Shown: positions 1-11,182, numbered from the stretch's first letter. The stretch: DNA of 64,000 nt from Tanypteryx hageni (GCA_028673005.1 CM054115.1:194502370-194566369), one strand, 5' to 3'. The notes: generated by a model from the sequence alone, not told the origin. Numbers and translations: made by a program.

Positions 1-40
1 TTTTTGTTATAATGGTATTTGTTGTAATGGGATTTTACTG
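1..40. repeat. terminal inverted repeat of a pogo/Tigger-like element (one end only)
   Basis: The segment ends in GATTTTACTG followed by TA. Its reverse complement starts CAGTAAAATCC, the same style as the complete Tigger-like ends at 42411 and 44697 in this window. The rest of the element would lie before base 1. The call rests only on the end motif and the flanking TA dinucleotide. Confidence 0.4.
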
Positions 41-138
41 TAATACAATTTTTAAAGAAAAATCAGCACTGAACTTTTTCATCTAATTTAATACAATAAT
101 TCTCACTGGATTATATGCTTAATTTTTAATCTGTCTCT
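41..138. other. AT-rich spacer before the first piggyBac
   Basis: This is short AT-rich sequence with no recognisable feature. It separates the Tigger-like end from the TTAA site of the piggyBac insertion. Confidence 0.4.
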
Positions 139-309
139 TTAACCCCTCAAGCGTGATTTAAAAACCAAGGTATTTAAATGCTCCATTAAGACATATTTCT
201 TATTTTAATTTATATCTCGTAAAATAATGTAATTAAAAATCTGAAAAAAATCAGGAATATTAATTATAAATGCCTTGCTGTTTTGTAATGTTTTTAGAAG
301 TCTATAATT

Positions 310-907
310 TTAAATTTCTACAGTACTTACAATATTATTCTGATATTTGGATAGGGTGGGATACATCTCAAAACATGGCACAACACACATAGAAGGATTT
401 CCAGGGCAGTTTTTGCATTGGTAGGCTGTCTCCTTCCTTATTTCCTTTTTTTTGCAAACAATGCATTTCCTCTGAACGGCTCTTCTCTTGTCTGAAGGGG
501 GATTCTCTTCTGGGAAGTGATGCCCTGCTAGCCATGTTGCTGATGATTCAATAGGCCTTGCTGGCTTTCCCCTTTTCTTTCCTACTCCAACCTTTGAATA
601 CTTTGTGAATATGTCCTCGATTAGTCTTGCACAGAAAAGAAGGTGGTTTTTCGGATTACCTTTTTTATAGTAAAGAATGTATGCATTCAATACAGCCATC
701 ATTCCACTGAAAAACACAGCTAATCAGTTCATTTTGATTTTCTAACCTCTCTCTAATCTCATCTTCAGTTTTACTTTCTGAAGTTATCAAATACCCTTCT
801 GAAATCTCACTCCCCAAAGAGGCAATACTTTCATTGTCAGACTCATCAAGGATGTGCTTTAGCATTTCATCATCCACTAAGGACCTACTTGTTGATGCCA
901 TAGTCAC
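310..907 (-). pseudogene. piggyBac transposase remnant: N-terminus fused to C-terminus by internal deletion
   Basis: Reading on the minus strand from about 901, an acidic Ser/Glu/Asp-rich leader (ASTSRSLVDDEMLK, then LDESDNESIASLGSE) is typical of piggyBac N-termini. Near 710-720 it joins directly to the family's C-terminal part: a segment resembling the last helices of the catalytic domain (GMMAVLNAYILYYKK), then a Cys-rich RING/PHD-like finger (CIVCKK, YQCKNCPGNPSMCVVPC) at about 373-465. The central DDD catalytic domain is absent, so the product could not be a transposase. The two parts are in different reading frames across the junction. Known for the family: the C-terminal finger binds the element ends. 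Inferred: the copy was mobilised in trans before it decayed. Confidence 0.8.
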
Positions 908-1005
908 AGACTGAAGGGGAAAACACTTGGAGAAAAATATTTACAAAGAGCAAGAGAGACAGATAAGAAAGTGATTACAGTTCTATGACTCATTAGGTTT
1001 GTGAT

Positions 1006-4000
1006 CAGAGGCGTATATTCAGGGTGTGCTAGGTGTGCGGTGCACACCCACGGATTCGCAATGACACAGATATTATATTTTTGCATTTATTCCTGTTAAA
1101 GACTCCCCTAATCGTTTTCTGGCTTCGCGTGATTCCTAAAATCAAATCCAATATACAATGGTTCATGAAGAGGAGAAGTTTCGGCGCGTAAACATTGTAT
1201 CACATTCACGTTAATAGCCCGGGTGTGCGGTAAGAAATACGGATAGCTTTGAGCCCTTTAAACATACGTACAGATGGCGCAGCGGGTCAAATTCTTAGTC
1301 ACCTTGTGGATTTAAACCGTCCAGAAGGCGTGGCAGGGTGTGCGCTGAGACAACAGCACCCAGAAGTAGTTAGCGGTTGTGATTGGCTATTGTGTGAAGC
1401 AATCCAATTCAACGTTGTTACTTGTCATGAGATGCTGTTTTTGTTTTCTGAGTTTCGTCTGTTTTGCGTGCGTGGGGTAAAGTGTGAACCGACGTGTTTA
1501 TGACACCGATTTAGACAAGTTTTTAACATATATTTATAATTTTTTAGATATAATTTATAACTTTTTGCCCATATTTACAATGGTAAACAGTGTTGACGAT
1601 GTACTGAATGCCCCGTTTTCTGCCAGACCTTTTGCGGATTGTATGAACATAGTCGAAGAAGGTAAGCCTCGTCCTCCTCTTCCAAATTTACTGTGCAAGC
1701 ACAAAGATGCAAAAACTTAGTACATGAGACATTTCTCTGTTTCACAATACGATTCAGTAGAATGGTTAACTGGATGTGAAGTGCTGTCAAGACTTTTTTG
1801 TTGGCCTTGTTTATTATTCTCCAAAGAGAAAGGTGTTTGGAATAAGCACAGGTATTCCGATCTTAATCATTAGGCTGCAGCAATGCAAAAACAATAGCGC
1901 TCCCAGCCACATGTTCAGTCATTTTTAAATCTTAAGATGTTTGGAAAACAAAGAATTGACATTCTCATTGACAGACAAAGAAAAATTGAAATTAGTCGTC
2001 ATAATGAACAAGTAAAGAAAAATAGAGACGTTTTAAAAAGATTAATTGATGCTGTATGTTATTTGGCTAAGTAAGAGCTTCCTTTGAGAGGTCATGATGA
2101 GTCTGAAGATTCAGCCAACCGAAGGAATTATATAGAATTTTTAAATGTTCTCCGTGAGTATGATCCTCTTTTAGACTGTCATCTAAAGGCATCGACTGTA
2201 TTTCGAGGAACTTCTCCCACAGTACAAAATGATATCATTAACGCTATATCTGATGTAGTTAAAGATGCTATAAAGAAAGAAATTTCTTCCGCTACATTTG
2301 TGGCCATTCTTCTGGATGAAACTTCTGATGTCATGTCGAAATCGCAGCTATCAACTGTTTTCCGTTTTGTCCATAATGGGGAAACACACGAAAGGTTTAT
2401 CGGATTTACAGACGTAAGTGATGATAGAACGTCTAGTGGTCTTTTTTAAGATGTTGTAAACAGAGTTGAGGAATTTAATATTAAGGACAAGTTGGTCGGC
2501 CAAACTTATGATGGTGCCTGTGCAATGAGTGGACATATTAATGGGTTGCAGAGTAAAGTTATCGAGGCCTATCCTTTAGCAATATTTACGCATTGCTACG
2601 CTCACGTTTTGAACTTAGTTCTGAAGCAAATCCTCTTGAATATCAAGGAATGTAGATTGTTTTTCCAAACTATCAGTGGATTGGCAGCATATTTTTATAA
2701 ATCATAGAAAAGAGTAAATGCTTTGCAAGATTTTGTTGCTAAAAAATTACCCTCCGTCGCACCAACCAGATGGAATTTTACTTCCCGTTTATCAAACACA
2801 GTAAAACGCCACAGAAGTCAACTTATTGCATTTTTTGAACACATTGTGGAGAATTCTGGGGATTGGGACGTGGATGCTGTAATCAAAGCTCGTGGTTTTC
2901 TGTATTTCTTGCAAGATTTTCAAACAATTTTTTGCTAGAAATTTTTTCTGTTCTGTTTGGCTATATTGATGTTTTGAATAATATATTGCAAACATCATCC
3001 TATGACATATTGTACTGTTGTAAAAAAGTGCATGATACTATGAAATAGCTTAGGAATGACAAGGAACATGGATTTGATGATATTTGGGTTTCTGCAAAGG
3101 AAAAGCATACGGTTGAGTCGTCGAAGCCTAAAAGACGAAAAGGATCTATAGAAGAGGAGAAGAGCGCGTGCCTTCGATTATACCAGAGAATAGTCGACTG
3201 CTTGTGCCTGGAGATGGAAGAAAGATACTCTTCACTTTCGAAACTTGAGTTTTTTCAACTCCTTTGTAGCGAAAGATATGATCAGTATGCGAAAACTTTT
3301 CCTGATGGTATTCTAGAAAAATTAAAGGATTTCTACGGACCGGTTTTTAACTACGTTCGCCTAAAAAATGAACTAAAAGTGCTCTTTTCTTCTGATGAAT
3401 TTGCGAGGAAACCAGTGCATCGCCTATTAAAATTCATGTAAGAAAATCAGCTTCAGGTTGCATTCAAGGAGATTTATAAATTAGCGGAACTTATCATGAC
3501 GATTCCGAGTTCTACTGCTACAGTCGAGCGTTCTTTTTCGGCTATGAAGAGAATACATACGTGTTATAGAGGAACACAAACGCAGGAAAGGTTATGCGGC
3601 CTAAGTTCACTCGCCATTAAAAAGACATTGCTGGCGGAACTGAAGAAAAGACCTTCATTTTATGATGATGTGCTAACAAAATTCCTAAGGCAAAACAGGA
3701 GATTGGAACTGGTGTATAAATAAGTAAGTAAAATGAGTTTTTTAAGCCTTTCTTTGATTCAATCCGGAAAATTATATTTTCCCAAGTGATTACTTTTTCA
3801 GATTTCTGTGCGTATTATATGGTTGTACATATTTAAAAATCGTAACAAAATACAGATAATTCGTACCTCACTCTAGTATCTTCTCACAACGAAGCGTTAA
3901 CCATTCTCACATAAACGGCGCGCGTGATGCATAGCTCAAGTCTATTTGACGGGGAACCCTTGTGTTGTCCATAATTATGGATTGTATAGTTAAAATCATA

Positions 4001-4210
4001 TCAGTTAGTAAATTAAAGTATTCAAAATTATTCTAAGATTAATTGCATTAGACCAATTAAGAAGAGCGCTGCTGGCTCTCTTGAAACTTTCACACGTCGA
4101 TAAAAATGCAATCGTACGTTCAAATTAACACGTGAATTTTGTAGCGCGGGTTGCATACCCCCCTCCCCAATAAAAGCACACCCAACCTAAATGGGCACGC
4201 GACGCCACTG
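1006..4210 (+). mobile_element. complete hAT-superfamily element nested in piggyBac 1
   Basis: The target duplication TTTGTGAT is exact at 998-1005 and 4211-4218, the 8 bp expected for hAT. The ends are inverted and imperfect: CAGAGGCGTATATTCAGG at the left, and the complement of CAGTGGCGTCGCGTG at the right, followed inward by a shared GGGTGTGC motif. The element is 3205 bp and carries one decayed transposase gene on the plus strand. It inserted into the piggyBac, so it is the younger of the two. Confidence 0.93.
1580..3723 (+). pseudogene. hAT transposase (ZMYM1/DUF4371-like), about nine defects
   Basis: A start near 1580 (MVNSVDDVLNAP) opens a reading frame that can be followed to 3723. 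In order it shows a TTF-type zinc-finger-like patch (SRLFCWPCLLFS, about 1788-1825), the first catalytic aspartate in LLDETSDVMSKS (about 2313-2348), YDGACAMSGH (about 2506), HCYAHVLNLVL (about 2593), the APTRW motif (about 2760), and the C-terminal dimerisation block IPSSTATVERSFSAMKR (about 3502-3552). The gene is broken by about eight in-frame TAG/TAA codons (for example 1718, 1871, 2072, 2447, 2705, 3439) and one frameshift at about 2900-2940. Comparable transposases are 600-750 residues, which the pieces would add up to. The 1249-1579 stretch is probably 5' leader. Confidence 0.9.
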
Positions 4211-4599
4211 TTTGTGATGATACAGATGACTTATACAGCAAGTGAGATACAAGCCAATAAAGAAGATGCTGTGTCAGACTGCTTAATTGGATGACTTATG
4301 TCATCCAGCATGCTTGAGGGGTTAAAGATTCATTTATTACAATAACATTACTTATTAATAAATATCCTTCTACCATACTTTTGTTTTTTAATTATTTCTG
4401 ACTTTTATGAAGAAGATATAAGAAAGTACATTTTAACCCTAAAGAAAATTTCCGAATTAGAAGCAAAATACAATCAAAATGCATTTTTGTTATTTACACA
4501 AAGTCTTGATATTGTAAATGTTTTCTGTGACATTATAAGAAGGTAGATAGCACTGTTCATCAATTTTGGGCACATAATCCATTTTTCCAAAATAATATA

Positions 4600-4763
4600 C
4601 ATTTGAAAAAAGAACTTTATATTTCCACAAAATTTAATTTAAACATGACCAGTTTCACTACAATCGTAGCATCATCAGGTAATGATGATGCTATGATCGT
4701 AGTGAAACCAGTCATGTTTAAATTAAATTTTATGGAAATACAAAGTTCTTCTTTTTTCAATAT
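4600..4763. repeat. near-perfect foldback built from Penelope-type terminal sequence
   Basis: Two arms of about 78 bp (4600-4678 and 4684-4763) are reverse complements with a 5-bp spacer. Both contain CATGACCAGTTTCACTAC or its close variant plus GCATCATCA. The same motif occurs at 7037-7073, at the 3' side of the minus-strand PLE-1, so the arms look like two PLE ends joined head to head. The left arm, read on the minus strand, carries a hammerhead-like core, described separately. Flanking 4326-4599 and 4764-5017 is AT-rich with no gene. Confidence 0.8.
4641..4679 (-). ncRNA. hammerhead-ribozyme-like motif in the left foldback arm
   Basis: On the minus strand the arm reads CTGATGA (4672-4678), one extra T, a hairpin GCTAC-GATT-GTAGT, then GAAAC, TG and GTC. 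CTGANGA, GAAA and NUH are the three conserved boxes of a hammerhead. The extra T before stem II and the weak stem I are departures from the consensus, so catalysis is uncertain. Confidence 0.35.
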
Positions 4764-5019
4764 GAGTAAATTCCACCGAGTTGAGCCTAACCTCATTACT
4801 GATATATATTAATATACATTTGCTTCCTTTTTTCTATTATTTAAAAAAAATATTAGTTGAAGTCTAAGACTGGATTCGAACCTGGAGTAATTTAAATTTC
4901 TAATATTTTATAGATTATTTCAAACCATTATGGAAGAAATGGCAACCATGAAAATAATATTATAAAAGTATATTGTTAATAAGGTTTAATAACTAACTTT
5001 TAATATTAATATCTAACTA

Positions 5020-5946
5020 AGGTAACTGTACCCAATATGGCCTGTTCCCCAATATGGCCTAGTCGCCATATCGAACATACTGTGTGACAAAATTGATAGA
5101 TGATGGTCGCAGTGTATTGGTAGACTGCTAACAACAGTTTATATGGAATTCCGCTGTGCATGCTCAGTTGGATGAATTTGCTGGAGTGTTTGTTTGAGAC
5201 CAGCCTGTGTGGTTACGTGCATCTAATTTCAAGACATTGGTTAAGTCATTTTTTGTACAGGTTAATTAATTAATTTGACCTTAGGCATTCTACAAGATAA
5301 TTGTCTCTACTATTAGTGTGGTGATTGGTGTGGCAATTCATTGAGATGTCATGTGGTTCCAACGGAATATGATTTTCTAGTCCAAGTCTCCCCATTATGG
5401 CCTATGTAGGCCATATTGCCCATTTTGTGAGCCTTAAATAATGACAATGAATTTTTAAAATGATTTTAGATCTCATTTTGTTGTTCATTTCTTTATTTAA
5501 ATTAAATTTTGACCTCATGTACCTAAATCTTTGGTGGTACAATTTTATGATTTTGACCTGTGTAAAATTAGAATCTTGACTTTTATTCTCTCATTTTTTA
5601 GTTATTATTGCCTACTGACAATTTATTGTAACCATTTTTGAGCAATCAGGCATTATAATTTTGATACAAGTACTCAATAAATATTTCAGATTCTTGTACT
5701 CATATTTTTTGAACAATTACTCAATAGACCATATTGAGATCATATGTTCCTAATATGGCCTAACAGCAAGGTTTTTCAAAAATGCTAACCAGTAATTCCA
5801 TGTTGAAACGTTATAGTTGTAATATTTTTTTGTTTACTTAAATAAACTGTCTATGAGTACACTATGTTAGTTTTACTTTCAGCATTTGGGAAAGATGCTT
5901 AAAAAATTATTAAAGCTTAGTTAGGCCATATTGGGTAGAGTTACCT
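5020..5946. mobile_element. Tc1/mariner-type non-autonomous element with AATATGGCC ends
   Basis: The inverted ends share a 26-bp block, AGGTAACTGTACCCAATATG at the left and the complement of AGGTAACTCTACCCAATATG at the right, both continuing GCCT, with one mismatch in the part shown. TA flanks both sides (5018-5019 and 5947-5948), as expected for Tc1/mariner/pogo. No reading frame of any length lies inside. The motif AATATGGCC or ATTATGGCC recurs at about 5034, 5051, 5394 and 5752, some copies as back-to-back palindromes, so internal sites as well as ends may bind a transposase. Confidence 0.75.
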
Positions 5947-6089
5947 TATATATCAGCACTGATTTTCCTTTAAAACTTGTAATATCATGATCCCCTACAC
6001 AAATTTTAAAAAAGCAAAATGTGGCGGTGGCGAACCAGCAGCACCGAAAGGTCCTAGATCACAATATACATTGTACAAACTTTCTCATA

Positions 6090-6470
6090 TACAAGAGCAT
6101 CTGAATTGCTTGAGTAATTTTTGAGTTAATCGAAATTGTTTTAAAAAATTTCTAGTATAAACTGCCCTTATTGCTATTTTTGAGATACATGGCTAACATA
6201 TTATTGTTTATGACATTAATTCAGGTAACTGGAGGAAATTTGATCAAAATTGTTGAAGTTGTTTTCGAGAAAATCAAAATTGTTAAAAACAACGCCTAGA
6301 ATAAACTACTCTTAAGTCATTTTTTGGAGATATGGTGATATGGCATACATAGTATTGTTTATAACATTATCTCGGGTTACTATACTAAGTTTTTTCAAAA
6401 TCGCTAGAGCCATTTTTGAGAAAATCGCAAATGCTATAAAAGCACTCGGAATAAACTACCCTTTGTTGTT
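6090..6470. repeat. diverged tandem repeat, period about 146 bp
   Basis: Three successive units end in ATAAACTGCCCTT (about 6171), ATAAACTACTCTT (about 6315) and ATAAACTACCCTT (about 6463). Each contains TTTTTGAG or a near variant and ATTGTTTATRACATTA. Units are strongly diverged. The surrounding 5949-7009 is AT-rich and holds no gene I can support. Confidence 0.4.
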
Positions 6471-7036
6471 GCACAATATCGTTTATATCATCATTTTCTG
6501 TAAAATATTTTAAAATATGTGTCTGTTGTTCAAAATCTGAATTTAAATGGTCTTAATGCTTTAATTTCATCAAATAAATCTATTCTGTTAATATTGGCTT
6601 CTTTACATTGTTCATGTGTTTTTTCTAAATTTTTGCAAAAATATAATAAAATGTCATCTGGTTTATTGAAAATATCATATCACATTATATCACTTTAGAG
6701 TTTTAAATCTTTCCTGAATTGACATTAACATTCGATCTATAACAAAATGAAAAAATTAATTTTAAAGTTATTTTTGGGATCTAACGTGGATTCATCCTTA
6801 TGCTCATAATCAAACTGTTGTTTCTTTCGGCGAGATCTAAAGTTTTTATTGCTGAGAAAATTTGAATACATATCCATTTCCTCAGCTCTCTTGTTAGCAG
6901 AAGTCAGAATATCATTAAATGCCTTTCCAGATAGAAATTCTTAGAAAAAAATTATTATATTATTAATGGTATTGAGACAAACTTCTATATTTATCAAGAA
7001 AAGAAAGAACTTTGTCGCTTCCACAAATTTATTTGG

Positions 7037-7073
7037 CATGACCAGTTTCACTACAAACATAGCATCATCATGT
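7037..7073 (-). repeat. PLE terminal motif related to the foldback at 4.6 kb
   Basis: On the minus strand this reads ATGATGATGCTATG, a short loop, GTAGTGAAACTGG, then TCATG. It is the same motif as both arms of the 4600-4763 foldback, here as a single copy downstream of the PLE-1 coding region. The expected CTGATGA box is mutated to CATGATGA, so any ribozyme would be dead. Confidence 0.5.
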
Positions 7074-7287
7074 GACAAATTATAAAAATCATTCCATATA
7101 TATAGGGAAAAAAGGAGGGAGGGAGACTGGAGGGGTTACACAGAAAATGAATGGAAGGTGATTAAAGAAGCAGTTAGGAAAAGGAAGGGGTTAGAAAAGG
7201 AAGGTGGAAGCAAAATAAAATTACAAAATGTTACCAAAAGTTACAAAAACTTGGTAAAGGGCCAAAGACAACAAAGATACAAAGTAA

Positions 7288-7841
7288 TTACAAAATATTC
7301 GGTAAGCCTAATAGAGGAGAATGATTGTAGAAAAGGTATTCATTTAAGAGAAGTGAGTCTTCACAAATAATTATCTCTAGCTGTTCAAGAGCACACAATT
7401 TGTGACCTTTAATTTCAAAGAGGAGGAATTTAGGGTTGAAGAAACTGTGATGATTAAGGTTTAAAAGATGTTTCGCAAATTGAGAATTCACATTAATTAA
7501 CCAGAAGTATCGCTAATGCTCCTTAATCCTCTTGTCAAAACTCCTCCCCATTTTGGCGCTCTGTAATCATCACAAGCAAGTTTAAATACAACACTTCTTA
7601 ATGACAACTGTATTAGGTCTTTAGCATTAAGGAATAATTTAGAAAAGGTAACTGGTGAGTAGAAAGCAGGTTTGAGTTTAAGTTTAGGAAAAAGGTTGGA
7701 CAATTTATAAGAAATGTTTCCTAAAAATGGGAGTCTGCACCAACTAAGAGGTTTGGAGGTGAGATTAGGCAGAAAAGAAACGATTTTTAGGAGGCAATAA
7801 ATAAACGTTTTTAGAGATAATTTTATCAATTAAACTAGTTT
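7288..7841 (-). pseudogene. PLE-1 C-terminal part: RT tail and GIY-YIG endonuclease, truncated and shifted
   Basis: From 7841 downwards the minus strand encodes a linker (LPFLGNISYKLSNLF) and FYSPVTFSKLFLNAKD, then the entry to the GIY-YIG domain (VVFKLACDDY, about 7575). The catalytic YVGQTGR part is replaced by unrelated residues. After a frame change the domain's C-terminal half returns (FAKHLLNLNHHSF, ALEQLEI, LLLNEYLFYNHSPLL). In PLEs the endonuclease nicks the target for reverse transcription. Loss of its GIY-YIG core and the frameshifts make this copy non-functional. The stop at about 7288 fits the natural C-terminus. Confidence 0.75.
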
Positions 7842-7846
7842 TGTAG

Positions 7847-10800
7847 GGGTGTTTGGGGGTACGCTGTAGAGGTAGCACCTTTTGTCAAGGATGACCACTT
7901 CAGGATGATGAAGGTCCAAGATGACTGGGCCTCGCAAGGTCCCCAGCTCTTACTCATGGCTCCACGTGCCACACCCTGGTAACTGCATTGGTCTGCAGGC
8001 AAAACTGAGTGAGGGTAGCCAGATATGGCGAAAATGCAGCATCTGTCCCATATTGGGCGGCTTGCAAACAGCATCTGTCCCATATTGGGCAGCTGAATTA
8101 AGCTAGGCATCTTCTGTCTGTGTGGAAAGTAACGGGAAGCTACCACACTATCTAATTCCCAAGAAACTCATGGTATGAATCTCTTTGTAAAAGATTCCGG
8201 AGGTAAAACTTCTCCTCAATCGGATCTCCGGGAGGGGAATACATCGAGGATTTGTACTAAGTGGAATGCTGAAAGGAAAGAAGTGGATATTAGAATGAAG
8301 GACAAGGGAAGAAAAGAAAAGATAAGGATAGGAACATGGAATGTTCTCATACTCCTACAAGGAGGAAAACTCGAAAATACCAAGCATGAAATGAAGAAAA
8401 ACAAGCTGGATATACTAGGCATGAGCAAAATGAGATGGGGAGGATGTGGAGAAATGGAGAGCGGAGACTACAGATTGTATTACTCTGGTGAAGAGAGAAG
8501 TGGCAAATATGGAGTAGGAATATTAATAGGAAAAAGAATGAAAGATAAGGTGATAAAGATAGAGTATATTAATGAAAGACTAATGATGGTAAGACTGAAA
8601 GGGAAAAGCAAAGACCTAGTGATGATCCAAGTGTACATGCCAACCAGTCAGCATTTAGATGAAGAAGTGGAGGAATGTTATGAGAGGATAGAGCGAATCA
8701 CTGTGAAGGAAAGAAGAAATGCCTGTATAATAGTAATGGGAGACTGCAATGCAGTCCTAGGTGAAGGTAGTGATGGCAAAACAGTAGGAAAATTTGGTTT
8801 AGGAAATAGAAATGAAAGAGGACAAAGATTGGTGGACTTTTGTAAAGAGAATTGTATGGTAATTGGTAACACCTTGTTTGAAAACCATAAAAGGAGAAGG
8901 TACACTTGGACATCCCAAATAAATAGGGAAAGATATCAAATAGACTATATTATAATACAACAGAGATATAGAAATAGCATGAGAAATGCAAAAAGTTATC
9001 CAGGAGCAGATATCTGCTCAGACCACATTCAAGTCATATCAGAGCTGTGTATAAAGTTAAAAAGGACATGGAAAGGGAGGATGAGGAAAGAAATGGATAT
9101 TGGAAAGCTAAAAGAAGTAGGAAAATCTGAAGAAATGGAAAAACTGTTTATTGATAAGATAAAGACAAAAGGAAAGTTGGATTGTATTAATGAAAGATGG
9201 GAAAACATCAGGAATAGTCTGAAAGAAGCAGCAAGAGAGACTATAGGAATTAAGGAAAGAAACAAAATAAGAAAAGAGTGGGTTACAAACAAAATGTTAG
9301 ATAAAATGGAGGAAAGAAGAAGATGGAAAAATGTGGGTACAGTGGAAGGTAGTAAAAAATATAGAAGACTAAATAATGAGCTAAGAAGAGAGACTGATAA
9401 AGCAAAAGAAAAGTGGATGAGGGAAAAGTGCAATGAAATAGAAAAGTTAGAAAACGAAGGTAGATATGATATGATGTATAAAAAAGCTATGGAGCTGGTA
9501 TTTAAAGAACAAGGAGGCAGAAGCAGTCTTGAGATAGAAACTGAAGATGGAAGAATGGTAAGCGAGCCACAGGAGGTAATGAAGAGATGGAAGGAGTATA
9601 TAGAATGGTTATATGAATGGGAAAAAAGACCAAGGGAGGAAGAGCTGGAAGAGGAGAGCAGTGTGCCAGATGACGAGAAAGGATATGATATACTAGAAAA
9701 AGAAATATAAAAAGCTATAAAGGAAATGAAAAATGGCAAAGCAACAGGAATTGATGAGATACCTATTGAGATGTTGAAGGCATTGGATGGAGAAGGGAAG
9801 AAGGAGATAATTGATATGTGCAATGAAATATACAGAAAGGGGAAATGGCCTAAAGACTTTAAAGACATAATAATGATACCAATTGGAAAAAAGAGAAATA
9901 CCAAGAAATGTGAAGAACTCAGGACATTGAGTTAGATATCCCACGTGGCCAAAATCTTATTAAGAACAATGAATAGAAGATTGTACGGAAAGCCTAATAG
10001 TATAATTGGAGAGGAACAATATGGATTCAGACGAGGAGTGAGGACGAGAGATGCGATAGGTCTATTGATGGTGATAGGAGAGAGATATGTTGAGAAGAAT
10101 AGGAAAGTGTATGCTGTATTCATTGATTTAGAGAAGGCATTTCACCGAGTGAGATGGGACAAACTCATGCTGATATTGAAAAACATGGAATTGACTGGAG
10201 AGAGAGGAAACTGATAAAAGACCTATATCTGGACCAGAGAGCAAGGGTAAGAATAAGAGGAGAGGTAACTGAGGAGATTGGATTAGGAAGAGGGGTTAGG
10301 CAGGGATGCTGCCTGTCACCCACTCTATTTAACATTTATTTGGAAGAAATAATCGAAGAATGTTTTAATGGAAGGAGAGGAGTGAGTATGGGTGGAAGAA
10401 ATGTGGAGTGCATTAGGTTTGCAGATGATATGGCTGTGCTGGCTGATAATAAGGAAAAAGTAATTGAGATGTTAGAGGATCTTAATGGAAAATGCAAGGA
10501 ATATGGAATGAGAATGAATAAGAGAAAGACAAAGAGTATGATACAAGGAGGGAAAGGGGAAAGAATTAACATCAGATTGGATGGTGAAGAGATTGAACAG
10601 GTAGGATGGATCAGGTATCTAGGGAGCATTATCTCTGAAGACATGCTTTGCTCCAAGGAAATAAGATCGCGAATAGCCATGGCGAAGGAAGGATTTAATA
10701 GGAAAAGGAAACTATTGTGTGGGCCGCTGAATAAAGAATTGAGGAAGAGATTGGCAAAGTGTTATGTTTGGAGTGTAGTGATGTATGGTGCAGAGACGTG

Positions 10801-11182
10801 GATGCTCAGGAAAGAAGATGGAAGAAGGTTAGAAGTGCTAGAAATGTGGATTTGGAGAAGAATGGAAGGAGTAAACTGGGAGGATAGAGTCAGAAACGAG
10901 GAAGTGTTGAGAAGAATTGGCGAAGAAAGACAGATGTTAGGAAAAATTAGGAAAAGAAAGATGAATTGGCTTGGACACTGTATGAAAAGAGAATGCCTGC
11001 TGAAGACTGCAATTGAAGGAATGGTAAATGGAAAGAGAGGAAGAGGAAGAAGGAGGTACCAGATGCTGGATGCAATTAGGGTTGGAGGTAGGTATGATAA
11101 TACCAAAAGACTGGCCCAGGATCGAGAAGCTTGGAGGGCTGCCATGACTATACCTGCCGAGAGGCAGAATTACATATGATGA
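7847..11182 (+). mobile_element. near-complete RTE-type LINE inserted in PLE-1
   Basis: The element lies between two copies of TGTAG (7842-7846 and 11183-11187), and its 3' end is the short repeat ATGATG, as expected for RTE-like LINEs that end in simple repeats rather than poly(A). Removing it restores the PLE reading frame. The 5' leader (7847-8174) contains a roughly 38-bp tandem duplication around CATCTGTCCCATATTGGGC at 8040-8090. The single ORF covers endonuclease and reverse transcriptase. At 3336 bp it appears full or nearly full length. Confidence 0.85.
8175..11179 (+). pseudogene. RTE-type LINE endonuclease/reverse transcriptase, two stops and one frameshift
   Basis: The frame from 8175 encodes an apurinic-type endonuclease (GTWNVLIL at about 8333, MGDCNAVLG at about 8738, SDHI at about 9021). 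A lysine-rich linker follows, then reverse transcriptase: GKATGIDEIPIEML, YGFRRGVRTRDA, FIDLEKAF, and after a frameshift GVRQGCCLSP, FADDMAVLAD (about 10417) and the C-terminal YGAETWML and WLGH motifs. Such proteins are often annotated as craniofacial development protein 2-like because of their endonuclease. Defects are a TAA at 9708, a TAG at 9933 and an apparent one-base deletion near 10188 that shifts the frame. The position after KAF is H instead of the usual D. The copy is therefore dead but only lightly damaged. The long antisense frames in the region are shadows of its purine-rich coding strand. Confidence 0.88.

Larger units (their letters stand above)
139..4325 (-). mobile_element. 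piggyBac-family element 1, interrupted by a hAT insertion
   Basis: TTAA occurs at 139-142 and again at 4322-4325. Inside these lie inverted ends CCCCTCAAGCGTG (143-155) and the complement of CCCCTCAAGCATG (4309-4321), matching at 12 of 13 positions. TTAA duplication is the hallmark of piggyBac. Without the 3.2-kb hAT insertion at 1006-4210 (and its extra 8-bp duplication) the element is only about 1 kb, so it was an internally deleted, non-autonomous copy. The minus strand keeps both ends of a piggyBac transposase gene (310-907). The right end also carries a small palindrome, ATGACTTATGTCAT, at 4291-4304. Confidence 0.9.

Noticed and set aside
4872..4882. Exact box B sequence on the minus strand (GGTTCGAATCC)
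   Set aside because: No box A or tRNA fold at the expected spacing; probably a relic or chance.
9029..9904. Long antisense frame (291 codons) rich in Ser, Ile, Phe, Leu
   Set aside because: It is the complement of the purine-rich LINE coding strand; composition and position make it a shadow. The same holds for antisense frames at 10336-11191.
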